A stretch of 37,479 bases of DNA from Bacteroidales bacterium (GCA_004557185.1 SFEP01000019.1:1-37479), one strand, 5' to 3'. Positions 9,006 through 17,815 are shown, counted from the first letter of the stretch. Translations and numbers: made by a program. Notes: a model not told the origin generated them from the letters alone.

Positions 9006-10358
9006 TTATTGCTTCCACCAGCCTTTTGCCGTGCCATTAAGCAAGCGGTGCACCTGTATGCGGTTGGTCACGGCGCAGAGCACATTCATGAGGATAAGGG
9101 CCAGCACAATGCCGTGCACGCCCATGGTTTTGGTCAGGACAATGGCTACGGGCACAAACAGCACGGCTTCAATCGCCGTGACGGTTGTCGCGACTGTTAA
9201 TGTACCGAAACCGTAAATGATGTGCGCATAGAGTAGGCTGTACATGATGACCAGCGTGTAAATGGCCATGAGCGCAGTCAAGGCTGGACTCACAGCCACC
9301 TTACCAAGCGTCCATACAGGGTAGACGTAGGGCGCCACAAAAGCCATAAGGGCAATGAGCACCGCCAGACCGACAAGCAGCATGCGGGCTCGCTGCAGAC
9401 ATTTGCGTATCCAAGGGTAATCGCCACGGACGCAAGCGTCGGTCGTGGCGCTCCATATCGGCGCTATGACAATACCAAAGAGCATCGTGGCTATACTGAA
9501 ATAGCGGAAGGACACTTGGTAGGGCGAAACAGCCTCGGGGCCGCACAGCCGCGACAGAATAAGATTGCTCGTGGCAAATAGCACAATGCCCGCAAGTTGC
9601 AACACAAAGAACTTGACACCCATACCGAAGAGTTGTTGCAGCATGCCTCTCCGCACGCTTTGCATGCGGGGCATCAGCCGAGGATAGAGCCACATGAACG
9701 TAACAGGGAAGGCGAGGAGATAGACGACCAAAGGAGCAGCCGTGTAGAGCACACCGACTCCGAGGAAGCTAAGTCCCCCACTCCATTGCGCCAAGGCCAT
9801 ACCTGCCAGCGCCATCGTGTGGCCCGCTGCCACCAAGGCATTGCTGACGGCCGGCAACTGAAGCCCTAGGTACACATTACCTATAAACTTGAACACGAAC
9901 GTCAGGCACGTCAGCCCTACCGCCATTTGCACGACCAAACTTAAATGAGGGACGCGCTGGACATCCACGTTGAGCAACGCATAAAGGTCGATGTGCTGCA
10001 GAACAACCAAAAGCAACATGGCCAAAGGCAGCACAAGGCAGCACAAGGCTATGAAGGTGGTGCTCACCGCTTGTCGGGCCTGCTCCCAATCGCCGCGGGC
10101 CACAAACTCAGCCAATTTGTTGCGCAAGCCATTGCCCAGTCCCACGTCAAACGAGTCTATCCACAGCAACACGGCGCTGATGGTCATCCAAATGCCGTAT
10201 TCGTACTCATTCAGACAGGCTAACGTAAGCGGCACAAGTAGCAACTGCACCAGCCCCATCCATCCTTTTACAATGAATGAGGCCGCAATATTAATCACCA
10301 TTTTCTTGCTGCGTGTACCGCTTTGGCTGAAGAGGGTACGTAGTCTTTGTAACAACAT
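9006..10358 (-). CDS. Wzx-like polysaccharide flippase (MATE/MOP superfamily)
   Basis: A 450-residue membrane protein with about twelve to fourteen hydrophobic helices, expected to flip lipid-linked repeat units across the inner membrane. Early landmarks are NIAASFIVKGWMGLVQLLLV and the loop NEYEYGIWMTISAVL, then DVGLGNGLRNKLAE, typical of oligosaccharide flippases. A longer start at 10388 is possible on paper, but it would lie upstream of the likely promoter element TACCTTTG (10383 to 10376). The ATG at 10358 is therefore preferred, leaving a 5' untranslated leader of only about a dozen bases. It is the first gene of the five-gene polysaccharide operon. Confidence 0.85.
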   Translation of the reverse strand: MLLQRLRTLFSQSGTRSKKMVINIAASFIVKGWMGLVQLLLVPLTLACLNEYEYGIWMTISAVLLWIDSFDVGLGNGLRNKLAEFVARGDWEQARQAVSTTFIALCCLVLPLAMLLLVVLQHIDLYALLNVDVQRVPHLSLVVQMAVGLTCLTFVFKFIGNVYLGLQLPAVSNALVAAGHTMALAGMALAQWSGGLSFLGVGVLYTAAPLVVYLLAFPVTFMWLYPRLMPRMQSVRRGMLQQLFGMGVKFFVLQLAGIVLFATSNLILSRLCGPEAVSPYQVSFRYFSIATMLFGIVIAPIWSATTDACVRGDYPWIRKCLQRARMLLVGLAVLIALMAFVAPYVYPVWTLGKVAVSPALTALMAIYTLVIMYSLLYAHIIYGFGTLTVATTVTAIEAVLFVPVAIVLTKTMGVHGIVLALILMNVLCAVTNRIQVHRLLNGTAKGWWKQ

Positions 10359-10375
10359 AGAATACTTAAACTGTG

Positions 10376-10383
10376 CAAAGGTA
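10376..10383 (-). promoter_or_regulatory. Probable -7 element (TACCTTTG) of the polysaccharide operon
   Basis: On the minus strand TACCTTTG matches the Bacteroidetes -7 consensus TAnnTTTG and is followed by GCACA. The flippase ATG lies 18 bases beyond it. No TTTG element is found at the usual 19-21 bp upstream, so the promoter may be weak or factor-dependent. Confidence 0.55.
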
Positions 10384-10425
10384 GGCATTTATTCCGTTTA
10401 GATGTTGGCGTACAAGCCTAAAACA

Positions 10426-10461
10426 AAGGGAGACAAGACCCCAAAAGGCCTTATCTCCCTT
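10426..10461 (-). terminator. Terminator after glgP
   Basis: The arms AAGGGAGA (10426-10433) and TCTCCCTT (10454-10461) form an 8-bp perfect stem, with additional AAG/CTT pairing inside. On the minus strand the hairpin is followed by TGTTTTAGG, and it lies 24 bases after the glgP stop. It separates glgP from the polysaccharide operon promoter. Confidence 0.7.
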
Positions 10462-10484
10462 GAATATGCATCGGAGTTTACGAA

Positions 10485-13115
10485 TTAGCTGAACCAGCGT
10501 ACATAGCAGAAGTCCTGACGGCTGGGAAGCTCTGCATGCTTGGGATACATGCGGTAAGCCACCTTATAAGAGCCAGCCAAGTCGATGCTTGCCGTAAGTT
10601 CGAAGGTGTAAAGGTTGCCTTCACGCTTCACCACTTCCATAGGCATCACTTCGCATACGCTTTCATTACCATCGGTACCGCTCATCACCACGAGGTCAAT
10701 GCCAATGGCATCGTCTAAGCCCTGTTCGTCGATGACGTGGCGTACGGTAAATTCCTTACCGCTAACCAAACTTGCCGACTGCAGGTTGTCGCTGCGCTCA
10801 GAGCTTACCACGCGGATGCTGTCCCAACGCTCGGCCACGCTTTCCTTCCAAGCAGCAATGCTCTTGGCCACCTTGTTGTCATCGGCCGAGAGGTGCTTGA
10901 AGCGTGCAGCCTCGGGGTTGTAGAAGCGGTCGTAGTAATCGTCCAATTGACGCTTCATCGTGTAGTTGGGAGCGATGCGGGCGATAGAGTTCTTCACGGT
11001 GCGAACCCAGTTCTCGGAATATCCCTTGCGGTTACGTGCATAGTAGAGAGGGATAATCTCCTGCTCAAGCATGCTATAGATGGTAGATGCGTCGAGCTTG
11101 TCCTGGTGTTCCTGGTTCTGGTAGGTGCGGCGATCGGTAAGAGCCCAACCTGCACCTTCGCGGTAACCCTCATACCACCAGCCATCGAGCACACTGAGGT
11201 TTACAACACCGTTCATCAGAGCCTTTTCACCAGACGTACCCGATGCTTCGAGGGGACGCGTCGGTGTGTTCATCCAGATGTCGACACCCGAAACGAGACG
11301 ACGTGCAAGCTGCATGTCGTAGTTGTCGAGGAAGAGAATCTTACCCATGAACTCAGGACGCTGCGAGATGTCGTAAATCTTCTTGATAAGTCCCTGGCCT
11401 GCGCCATCGGCGGGGTGAGCCTTACCGGCGAAGAGGAACTGCACAGGATAATCGGGGTTGTTGACAATCTTGGCCAGACGGTCGAGGTCGGTGAAGAGAA
11501 GGTGTGCACGCTTGTACGTGGCGAAACGACGAGCAAAACCTATGAGCAGTGCATTGGGGTTGATCTTGTCGAGGAGGCTTACCACGAGTGAGGGGTCACC
11601 TTGGTTGCGAAGCCAGTTCTCGCGGAAACGGGCACGGATGTAGTCGATGAGCTTATTCTTGAGTTGCACGCGGGTGTTCCAGATCACTTCATCGGGCACG
11701 CTGTAAATGTTCTCCCACACAGCTTCGTTGCTCTGATCCTTGATGTAATCCTTGCCGAGATACTTGGCATATACAGCCTGCCACTCTTTGGCGCACCAAG
11801 TGGGGAAGTGTACACCGTTGGTTACATAACCCACGTGGCTTTCCTCGGGATGGGGGTTGTAGATTTCAGCCCACTCATCGTGTGTGCGTTCTGCATGATC
11901 AAGACGTTCGGGAGCGGGCATGTAACCCGGCCAGATGCCCTTGAACATCTGCTGGCTTACGCGGCCGTGCAGCCAACTTACGCCGTTCACCTCCTGGCAG
12001 GTCTTGCAGAGGAAGGTCGACATACAGAACTTCTCACCCTTGTCTTCGGGGTTCGTACGACCCAGCCCCATGAAGTCGTCCCAAGAGATGCCGAGACGAG
12101 CGGGGAACTGGTTCATATATTTGTTGAACAGGCCTTCGTCGAAGTAGTCGTGACCAGCAGGCACAGGCGTGTGCACCGTGTAGAGCGACGAAGCGCGTAC
12201 AAGTTCGAGAGCTTGGTTGAAGTTCAGACCGCTCTCCACGTAGTCCACGAGGCGCTGCACGTTGCAGAGTGCGGCGTGACCTTCGTTGCAGTGGTAGATT
12301 TCCTTGGTGATGCCCATCTTCTTGAGGGCGAGCATACCACCGATACCGAGCAAGTACTCCTGCTTGATACGGTTTTCCCAGTCACCGCCATAAAGGCTGT
12401 GCGTGATGCGACGGTCGTACTCGGAGTTGAGTTCGTTGTCGGTGTCAAGCAGATAAAGCTTGATACGACCTACGTTGGCCACCCACAGTGCAGCGTGTAC
12501 CATGAAGTTGGGATAGGGCACATCCACAATCAACTGGTTGCCGTGCTCATCCAGTACGCGCTCGATGGGGAGATTTTCAAAGTCCTGCGGTTCGTAGTTG
12601 GCAATCTGCTGGCCGTCCATTGACAGCGACTGCGTAAAGTAACCATAGCGATAGAGGAAACCAACGGCAATCATGTCAACATTGCTGTCAGAAGCTTCCT
12701 TCAGGTAGTCACCAGCGAGGATGCCGAGACCACCCGAGTAGATTTTCAGAACATGGCTCAGACCGTACTCCATGCAGAAGTATGCGACAGAAGCACGTTT
12801 GGGATCGGGCTTCACATCCATATACTTGCGGAAGTCGCCATACACCTTGTTCATGCGCGCCAGCAGAGCCTCGTCCTTTGAGAGCACCTTCAGGCGGTCG
12901 TAATCCATGCTGCGGAGCAGGTCTATGGGATTACGGCGCACCTTGCGCCACAAGTCCTTGTCGAGGCTCTCGAAAAGGTCAAGCGCCTCCGTGTTCCACG
13001 ACCACCAAAGATTGTGTGCAAGTTCGTCCAACTTCTTCAAGGCCTCAGGAATGTGGCTCTTCACATTCACCACCTTCCACACAGGCTGATTTGAATTGCT
13101 GATTTTTACGTTCAT
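10485..13115 (-). CDS. glgP: Alpha-glucan (glycogen) phosphorylase, short bacterial type
   Basis: An 876-residue cytoplasmic enzyme that releases glucose-1-phosphate from alpha-1,4-glucans. The N-terminus is a DUF3417-like domain (HNLWWSWNTEALDLF), typical of the alpha-glucan phosphorylase subfamily found in Bacteroidetes. Then come AYFCMEYGLS and the glucan-binding part IYSGGLGILAGDYLKEASD. The pyridoxal-phosphate lysine is K631 within ASGTSGEKALMNG, and VLDGWWYEGY follows as expected. The C-terminal extension of about 150 residues has a beta-rich look, as in the family. It follows glgA by 39 bp and shares its promoter, so synthesis and breakdown of glycogen are encoded in one unit. All catalytic residues appear intact. 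Confidence 0.95.
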   Translation of the reverse strand: MNVKISNSNQPVWKVVNVKSHIPEALKKLDELAHNLWWSWNTEALDLFESLDKDLWRKVRRNPIDLLRSMDYDRLKVLSKDEALLARMNKVYGDFRKYMDVKPDPKRASVAYFCMEYGLSHVLKIYSGGLGILAGDYLKEASDSNVDMIAVGFLYRYGYFTQSLSMDGQQIANYEPQDFENLPIERVLDEHGNQLIVDVPYPNFMVHAALWVANVGRIKLYLLDTDNELNSEYDRRITHSLYGGDWENRIKQEYLLGIGGMLALKKMGITKEIYHCNEGHAALCNVQRLVDYVESGLNFNQALELVRASSLYTVHTPVPAGHDYFDEGLFNKYMNQFPARLGISWDDFMGLGRTNPEDKGEKFCMSTFLCKTCQEVNGVSWLHGRVSQQMFKGIWPGYMPAPERLDHAERTHDEWAEIYNPHPEESHVGYVTNGVHFPTWCAKEWQAVYAKYLGKDYIKDQSNEAVWENIYSVPDEVIWNTRVQLKNKLIDYIRARFRENWLRNQGDPSLVVSLLDKINPNALLIGFARRFATYKRAHLLFTDLDRLAKIVNNPDYPVQFLFAGKAHPADGAGQGLIKKIYDISQRPEFMGKILFLDNYDMQLARRLVSGVDIWMNTPTRPLEASGTSGEKALMNGVVNLSVLDGWWYEGYREGAGWALTDRRTYQNQEHQDKLDASTIYSMLEQEIIPLYYARNRKGYSENWVRTVKNSIARIAPNYTMKRQLDDYYDRFYNPEAARFKHLSADDNKVAKSIAAWKESVAERWDSIRVVSSERSDNLQSASLVSGKEFTVRHVIDEQGLDDAIGIDLVVMSGTDGNESVCEVMPMEVVKREGNLYTFELTASIDLAGSYKVAYRMYPKHAELPSRQDFCYVRWFS

Positions 13116-13154
13116 AATTATTTTAGAAATGAAATGTTTCGATGAATGTCTTTT

Positions 13155-14840
13155 TTACTTCTTGCATTTCAGTTTGGCCTTGCTGTGTGCCATAGCTACA
13201 CGATAGGCTTCATGATAGTACGTAATGAAATGCTTCCACTGGGCACGGTCGGCCAAAGCTGTGGCCTTGCGTCGCACGGCTGTGCGCTGCGTTGTGGTAA
13301 GTTGCATATACTGCATGATGGTGCTCCGTATGGCATCAGCCACCTCAAAGTAGTTGTTGTCATTGCGGTGTATCACATGCACGCCATCAGTTATCGTGGC
13401 ATCATGCCCCAACACATCTTCCACCCACTGGCCGAAACCGCTCAGGTCGGTTGTGACGCAGGGCGTATGGAAAGCGCAACTCTCAAGCGGCGTATATCCC
13501 CAAGGTTCGTAGTATGAGGGATAGAGTGCCAAGTCGTTGGCTGCAAGCAGGTGGTAATAAGGCATATTGAAAATGCCATCGTTGCCCTCCAGATAGCAAG
13601 GCACGAGTATTACCTTCACGTTATCCGAGTGATAATTATAAAGGCCTAAGCTGCGCAGCTGGCATACAATGCGGTCCTCGTCCAAATTATGGAGTGCATG
13701 CGTAATATAAGGATGGGGCAACGGTGTACCATCGCAGGCGTCGGTCTGAAGTCGAGCCTGCAGGTCGGCGCGCGGCCCTACCGTCCAGCAAGGCACCTCA
13801 ATCAAGGCCAGCACCTGCTTGTCAGGTCCTACCTGCTCTTCGTTCAGTGTAGCACGCAGCTGCGCCATGGCTTCCATAAACACGTCGAAACCCTTGCAGC
13901 GGTAATCATTACGACCACTGGTCGACACGATGAGCGTGTCGGTGGGGAAGTCAAAACCTGTCAGTGCGCGAGCTACCGATAGGATGCGCTCGCGGGCATC
14001 GCCACGGGTAGCACCAAACTGTGTACCCTTGGGCACGAAATCGTTTTCGAATCCGTTGGGAAGCACCACGTCGGCCTCTTTGGCCAGCAGCTGCTTGCAT
14101 TCGCGGTTGGTAAAACTACTTACCGTTGTAAAGCAATCGGCCTGATGGGCACTCTGTTTTTCTATGCTGTGCTTGGCTTCCATGTGGAGTTCGGATGCCA
14201 TCTGGTCGCCGTCGTAACCTTCAAACCAAGCATAAAGTTGCTTGTTGTTTCCAGCTATGGATCGACCGATGCTGGTGGCATGCGTAGTGAAGATGGTAGC
14301 CACTTCGGGTAGGCGATGCTTCAGGAAAAGCATGCCGAGACCCGACATCCACTCGTGAGCCTGATACACCACACTGTCCTTTTTCAGGTCAATGCATGCA
14401 CGGCATATCGTTTCAGCCAGACATCCGGCTGCATACGAGAACATAGAGGCTTCATCATAGTCGCCATAAGCGTGGAGTGAGTCTACGCCAAACAGTTCCC
14501 ATGCTTCTGCATAGATTTTGTTCTTTTCTTCAAAAAATGGCTTGAAATCAACAAGAATGGCTACAGGTTTGCCTGGTACTTGCCAGCGTCCTATGCGACA
14601 ATGGATGCCGGCAGCCGTAGCAGCCTGCTTCCATGCTGGCAACAATTTCACATCTTCGATAAAATCAAGGTTGGCGTCTGCGCTTTGCAAGTCTGGTCCA
14701 ATAAATACGAGCCGGTCTTTCAGTTCCTTTCGCAAGGTCTTGGCTCTCGAGGACAGAACTGTGTAAATTCCGCCTACTTTGTTGCAAACCTCCCAACTTG
14801 TTTCAAAAATATAACGGGGAGTTGTGAGTTCGGTTGTCAT
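13155..14840 (-). CDS. glgA: Glycogen synthase, GT3 (eukaryote-like GYS) type
   Basis: A 561-residue enzyme that extends alpha-1,4-glucan from a nucleotide-glucose donor. It is of the GT3/GYS family rather than the classical bacterial GT5 type: the start reads YIFETSWEVCNKVGGIYTVL, followed by VYQAHEWMSGLGMLFLKHR and TIFTTHATSIGR. Near the C-terminus YEPWGYTPLESCAFHTPCV holds the catalytic E-x7-E pattern. An upstream in-frame start at 14924 exists, but the promoter -7 box lies inside that extension, and the MTTELTTPRY start at 14840 matches the family. It is the first gene of the glgA-glgP unit, with a leader of about 17 bases. GT3 synthases in bacteria are largely a Bacteroidetes feature, which supports the taxonomic call. 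Confidence 0.95.
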   Translation of the reverse strand: MTTELTTPRYIFETSWEVCNKVGGIYTVLSSRAKTLRKELKDRLVFIGPDLQSADANLDFIEDVKLLPAWKQAATAAGIHCRIGRWQVPGKPVAILVDFKPFFEEKNKIYAEAWELFGVDSLHAYGDYDEASMFSYAAGCLAETICRACIDLKKDSVVYQAHEWMSGLGMLFLKHRLPEVATIFTTHATSIGRSIAGNNKQLYAWFEGYDGDQMASELHMEAKHSIEKQSAHQADCFTTVSSFTNRECKQLLAKEADVVLPNGFENDFVPKGTQFGATRGDARERILSVARALTGFDFPTDTLIVSTSGRNDYRCKGFDVFMEAMAQLRATLNEEQVGPDKQVLALIEVPCWTVGPRADLQARLQTDACDGTPLPHPYITHALHNLDEDRIVCQLRSLGLYNYHSDNVKVILVPCYLEGNDGIFNMPYYHLLAANDLALYPSYYEPWGYTPLESCAFHTPCVTTDLSGFGQWVEDVLGHDATITDGVHVIHRNDNNYFEVADAIRSTIMQYMQLTTTQRTAVRRKATALADRAQWKHFITYYHEAYRVAMAHSKAKLKCKK

Positions 14841-14862
14841 AAAATTCTTAAAAAAAGCGGTG

Positions 14863-14893
14863 CAAAGGTATGCCTTTTTTATTGACTGACAAA
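14863..14893 (-). promoter_or_regulatory. Consensus Bacteroidetes promoter of glgA-glgP
   Basis: On the minus strand TTTG (14893-14890) is followed by exactly 19 bases and then TACCTTTG (14870-14863). This is a full match to the primary sigma factor consensus TTTG-N19/21-TAnnTTTG. Transcription should start near 14857. Confidence 0.85.
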
Positions 14894-15212
14894 ACCTTGC
14901 CCGTACTTTACATCGGTTTAGCACAGGCCAGAGGCCGTTAGCAAGCCATTTTGGTAAGCATTCCTTTCAATTCTTCTTTTTGCTTTGTTTAATGTTTGAA
15001 ACCTTTGAACGGCAGGGATTGCACGACGCCAGCATGCGTTAAATACGTCCTTTTTCTCTCTTTTTCGCGTACCTCAACAAAAGAGACACCTCTTAAAAAT
15101 TGATCTAATATCCCTTATTATTCTGGCAACTCGGCAAAACCTACTGTACTGGAGTCTGCAGCCGCGTATTATGTAAAAAAGTCTATTCCTATTCGCAATA
15201 GATGTCGGGTGA

Positions 15213-15278
15213 GTGTGGCGGCGTGTACACAAAATGGTGCTTGAATATAATCCATTTTTATCTTTCACGCTGCCACAC
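15213..15278. repeat. Inverted repeat, 13-bp arms, 40-base loop
   Basis: The arms GTGTGGCGGCGTG (15213-15225) and CACGCTGCCACAC (15266-15278) are complementary at 12 of 13 positions. A smaller perfect hairpin CTATT-CGC-AATAG lies just upstream (15189-15201). This could be an RNA fold or a protein-binding site; no T tract follows, so a terminator is less likely. Confidence 0.6.
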
Positions 15279-15357
15279 GCCTATAAATAATCGGTAAAAT
15301 ATCTACGCCATTGCTTTTTCATGCAAGGTGTAGCCGTAACAAAAACCGGCTTTAAGC

Positions 15358-15445
15358 GTTGTACACGGCCGAGTGCAACGTTAATCATGGCCGTGGGCAA
15401 CGTTGTCCATGGCCGTGGGCAACGTCGTCCTCGGCCGTGTACAAC
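15358..15445. repeat. 22-bp palindrome array A (4 units)
   Basis: Four directly abutting 22-base units start at 15358, 15380, 15402 and 15424. Each has a GGCC centre, with centres exactly 22 bp apart. Outer arms are mostly GTTG on the left and CAAC on the right, so junctions read CAAC-GTTG. Left and right arms are complementary at 9, 7, 9 and 8 of 11 positions. There are no unique spacers, so it is not a CRISPR. The architecture matches arrays B and C, but the core differs. Confidence 0.85.
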
Positions 15446-15675
15446 GAACCTTCTGCGTCTTCGTTACAGGAATCTGGTTTAATGAAATATAAAACGCCTT
15501 TCAAAAATAGTAGTTACAGCATTGTTTTTGAATGGTTTAACTTGTCCTTTTAGACAATCTACTTTAAGTTACATCTTAGTCTCTGCGTAAAATTTGTATC
15601 CTTATCAGGGAATAGCAAATCATGATACCGTGGAGCATTTTTCGGTGCAAAAACAAATGGCCCCTATTTTTTTCG

Positions 15676-15683
15676 TACATTTG
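15676..15683 (+). promoter_or_regulatory. Probable -7 element (TACATTTG) of dnaN
   Basis: TACATTTG matches TAnnTTTG. Transcription should start near 15690, giving a leader of about 85 bases before the dnaN ATG. No clear TTTG element is seen at the expected upstream distance. Confidence 0.5.
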
Positions 15684-15774
15684 CAAGGACTTAAATAGGC
15701 ACCACACGCTTAGCCTCAGCCATGGAGCCTTGATTTGCAGGCAAACAAACCACAATTCCATACATTCTACAACC

Positions 15775-16899
15775 ATGAGATTCGTAGTACCCAGTGCGCT
15801 CTTAGCGACCCACCTTAACGGCATAGGCCGCGTGATTGCCCAAAAGAACAACATGCCCATTCGCGACTGCTTCAAGTTTGACATCAGCGGTCTGCAAATG
15901 CACATTACGGCCTCCGACAATGATACGACTTTACACACCAGCCTTGAATTGGTGGAATGCGACCAGGACATCTCCTTCGCTATCAATGCAAAAACCCTGC
16001 AGGATGCCATTAAGGAAATACCTGAGCAGCCGCTTGAGGTCTTCATCAATACTGAAAATTTGGAAGTGACCATTGTCTATCAGAACGGGCAATACCGTCT
16101 GATGGCACAGGATGCCACGGAGTATCCCGTTCTGGTGGTGGATGACAGCGAATACGTAGACTTGCAAATAGAAGCTAACCAACTCTATGCGGCATTGGGG
16201 CGTGGACTTGTAGCAGCGGCCAACGACGTGCTGCGTCCGCAACTGAACGCCGTATGCTTTGATTTGCGTGAGGAGGCTGTCAGCATTGTGGCCAGCAATG
16301 GCAGTCACCTGGCCCTCACAAAACTGCCCACTCCCGGGGTGAGCCAAACGGGTTGCTTCATTCTCAACACTCGCCCTGCCGGTCTGCTGCGCAGCCTCTT
16401 GGCCAAAGAAAGCGGCGTGGTTCAGGTGCGTTTCCGCCCGCGCGGCGCCACTTTCAATTCTGCCAATTACAGCATGACCTGCCCGCTGGTTGAGGGCCAT
16501 TATCCCAACTACCGAGCCATTATCCCCACTTCTGCGCCCAATGTCATTACGGTCAACCGCTTGGCCATTATCAGCGCCCTGCGCCGCGTGTTAGTATTCT
16601 CCACGCCTGCTACGGTGGTGGTGCGCCTTTGTGTGGAACAGGGCAGCCTCAAACTCACTACGCAGGACATGGACTACAACAAATCGGCCGAAGAAAGCGT
16701 ATTGTGCGATTATCAGGGCATGCCCATGCGCATAGCCTTCAAGGGCAATACGCTTCTCGAACTCTTGCAAAACATCGAGAGCGAAGAGGTGAAAATACAG
16801 ACTATCGACAACAGTCGCGCAGGCACCATCGTTCCGGAAGAGCAAAAGGAGGACGAACAGGTGCTGATGCTCATCATGCCCAGTGTCTTCAACGATTGA
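15775..16899 (+). CDS. dnaN: DNA polymerase III beta sliding clamp
   Basis: A 374-residue protein, the normal length for the ring-shaped clamp that tethers the replicative polymerase to DNA. The start MRFVVPSALLATHLNGIGRVI and internal FDISGLQMHITASDND, then PVEGHYPNYRAIIP-like (CPLVEGHYPNYRAIIP), are clamp landmarks. The end reads VLMLIMPSVFND; the usual clamp C-terminus is hydrophobic MP(M)R-like. The open frame extends upstream to 15622, but the promoter element and the family start both support 15775. It opens a co-directional run with the exonuclease, coaBC, the porD-like gene and recN, an order I recall as common in Bacteroidales. Confidence 0.95.
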   Translation: MRFVVPSALLATHLNGIGRVIAQKNNMPIRDCFKFDISGLQMHITASDNDTTLHTSLELVECDQDISFAINAKTLQDAIKEIPEQPLEVFINTENLEVTIVYQNGQYRLMAQDATEYPVLVVDDSEYVDLQIEANQLYAALGRGLVAAANDVLRPQLNAVCFDLREEAVSIVASNGSHLALTKLPTPGVSQTGCFILNTRPAGLLRSLLAKESGVVQVRFRPRGATFNSANYSMTCPLVEGHYPNYRAIIPTSAPNVITVNRLAIISALRRVLVFSTPATVVVRLCVEQGSLKLTTQDMDYNKSAEESVLCDYQGMPMRIAFKGNTLLELLQNIESEEVKIQTIDNSRAGTIVPEEQKEDEQVLMLIMPSVFND

Positions 16900-16948
16900 G
16901 TGCATGGCTCTGACCGCTGAGCAGGCATCACCCCACTCCACTACATAC

Positions 16949-17716
16949 ATGAAACTGCAACTCAACCGCCCCATCATCTTTTTCGATATTGAAGCCACGG
17001 GGCTCAATATTGTAACCGACCGCATTGTTGAACTCTGCTACATCAAACTTTTCCCCAACGGAGAGGAAAAGGTGGTGACGCAGCGTTTCAACCCCACCAT
17101 TCCCATATCAGATGAAGCCACGGCTGTGAACGGCATTACGAACGCCGATGTGGCCGACAAGCCCACCTTCAAAGAGCGGGCTGCCCAATTGGCGCACGAG
17201 TTTGAAGGCTGCGACTTTGCGGGTTACAACTCCAACCACTTCGACATCCCCCTGCTTGTGGAGGAGTTCATAAGAGCCGGTGTCAACTTCGACATCCATC
17301 GTTGCCGCCAAATCGACGTGCAGGGCATATTCCACAAAATGGAGAAGCGCGACCTCACGGCTGCCTACAAGTTCTACTGCCAAAAGGATCTGACCGAAGC
17401 ACACACGGCCGAGGCCGACACCCGCGCCACTATCGAAGTGCTCGAAGCACAACTATCACGCTACGAAGGCGAACTGCAAAACAACGTGGCATGGCTGGCC
17501 GACTTTTCGCGACACACACGCAACGTTGACCTGGCGGGCCGCATCGTTTACAACGACCAGGGCGTGGAAACCATCAACTTCGGCAAATACCGTGGCAAAG
17601 CCGTAACCGAAGTGTTGCGGCGCGACCCTGGATATTTTGCCTGGGTCATGCAAGCCGATTTTACACAAAACACCAAACAGACCTTTATGCGTCTGAAACT
17701 GGCCGCAGGCATCTGA
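16949..17716 (+). CDS. DnaQ-like 3'-5' exonuclease (DEDDh)
   Basis: A 255-residue protein. The exonuclease fold shows ExoI FFDIEATGL (D13 and E15), ExoII around GYNSNHFDIPLL, and ExoIII HTAEADTRATIEVL with the catalytic H and D of the DEDDh class. The C-terminal 50 residues (INFGKYRGKAVTEVLRRDPG, then FAWVMQADF) match the small EXOX-like C-terminal domain seen in ExoX-type proteins. It probably acts in DNA repair or processing rather than as the polymerase epsilon subunit. It follows dnaN by 49 bp. The upstream start at 16883 would overlap dnaN; MKLQLNRPIIFFD at 16949 is preferred. Confidence 0.88.
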   Translation: MKLQLNRPIIFFDIEATGLNIVTDRIVELCYIKLFPNGEEKVVTQRFNPTIPISDEATAVNGITNADVADKPTFKERAAQLAHEFEGCDFAGYNSNHFDIPLLVEEFIRAGVNFDIHRCRQIDVQGIFHKMEKRDLTAAYKFYCQKDLTEAHTAEADTRATIEVLEAQLSRYEGELQNNVAWLADFSRHTRNVDLAGRIVYNDQGVETINFGKYRGKAVTEVLRRDPGYFAWVMQADFTQNTKQTFMRLKLAAGI

Positions 17717-17731
17717 TGTTGCGGTACGTAT

Positions 17732-17765
17732 GGGCGGGGAGGTGCACCACAGCACTCCCCCGCCC
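17732..17765 (+). terminator. GC-rich hairpin after the exonuclease gene
   Basis: The arms GGGCGGGGAG (17732-17741) and CTCCCCCGCCC (17755-17765) pair with one bulged C around a 13-base loop. Only a weak T-rich stretch follows, so it may attenuate rather than fully stop transcription into coaBC. Confidence 0.5.
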
Positions 17766-17815
17766 TATGCCTTTGCGGCAGTCTACGGCTTTCCACTGAC
17801 AGACTTACCTATTTT

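Larger units (their letters stand above)
14894..15774. other. Intergenic region between the divergent glgA and dnaN genes
   Basis: About 880 bases without a credible gene. It contains a long-loop inverted repeat (15213-15278), the 22-bp palindrome array A (15358-15445) and a probable dnaN promoter (15676). The rest is AT-rich with short T runs and shows no tRNA-like or coding structure. Two ORFs of about 64 codons here lack family features. Confidence 0.7.

Noticed and set aside
8926..9018. N-terminal extension of the Wzz gene to 9018
   Set aside because: The stretch is AT-rich and unlike family starts; the ATG at 8925 fits better, though coupling from the TAATG overlap remains possible.
15358..15445. 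CRISPR array
   Set aside because: The 22-bp units abut directly and there are no unique spacers; the same applies to the arrays at 25977 and 35784.
14894..15774. tRNA or rRNA gene in the glgA-dnaN gap
   Set aside because: No cloverleaf-like arms, T-loop or conserved rRNA segment could be found by eye on either strand.
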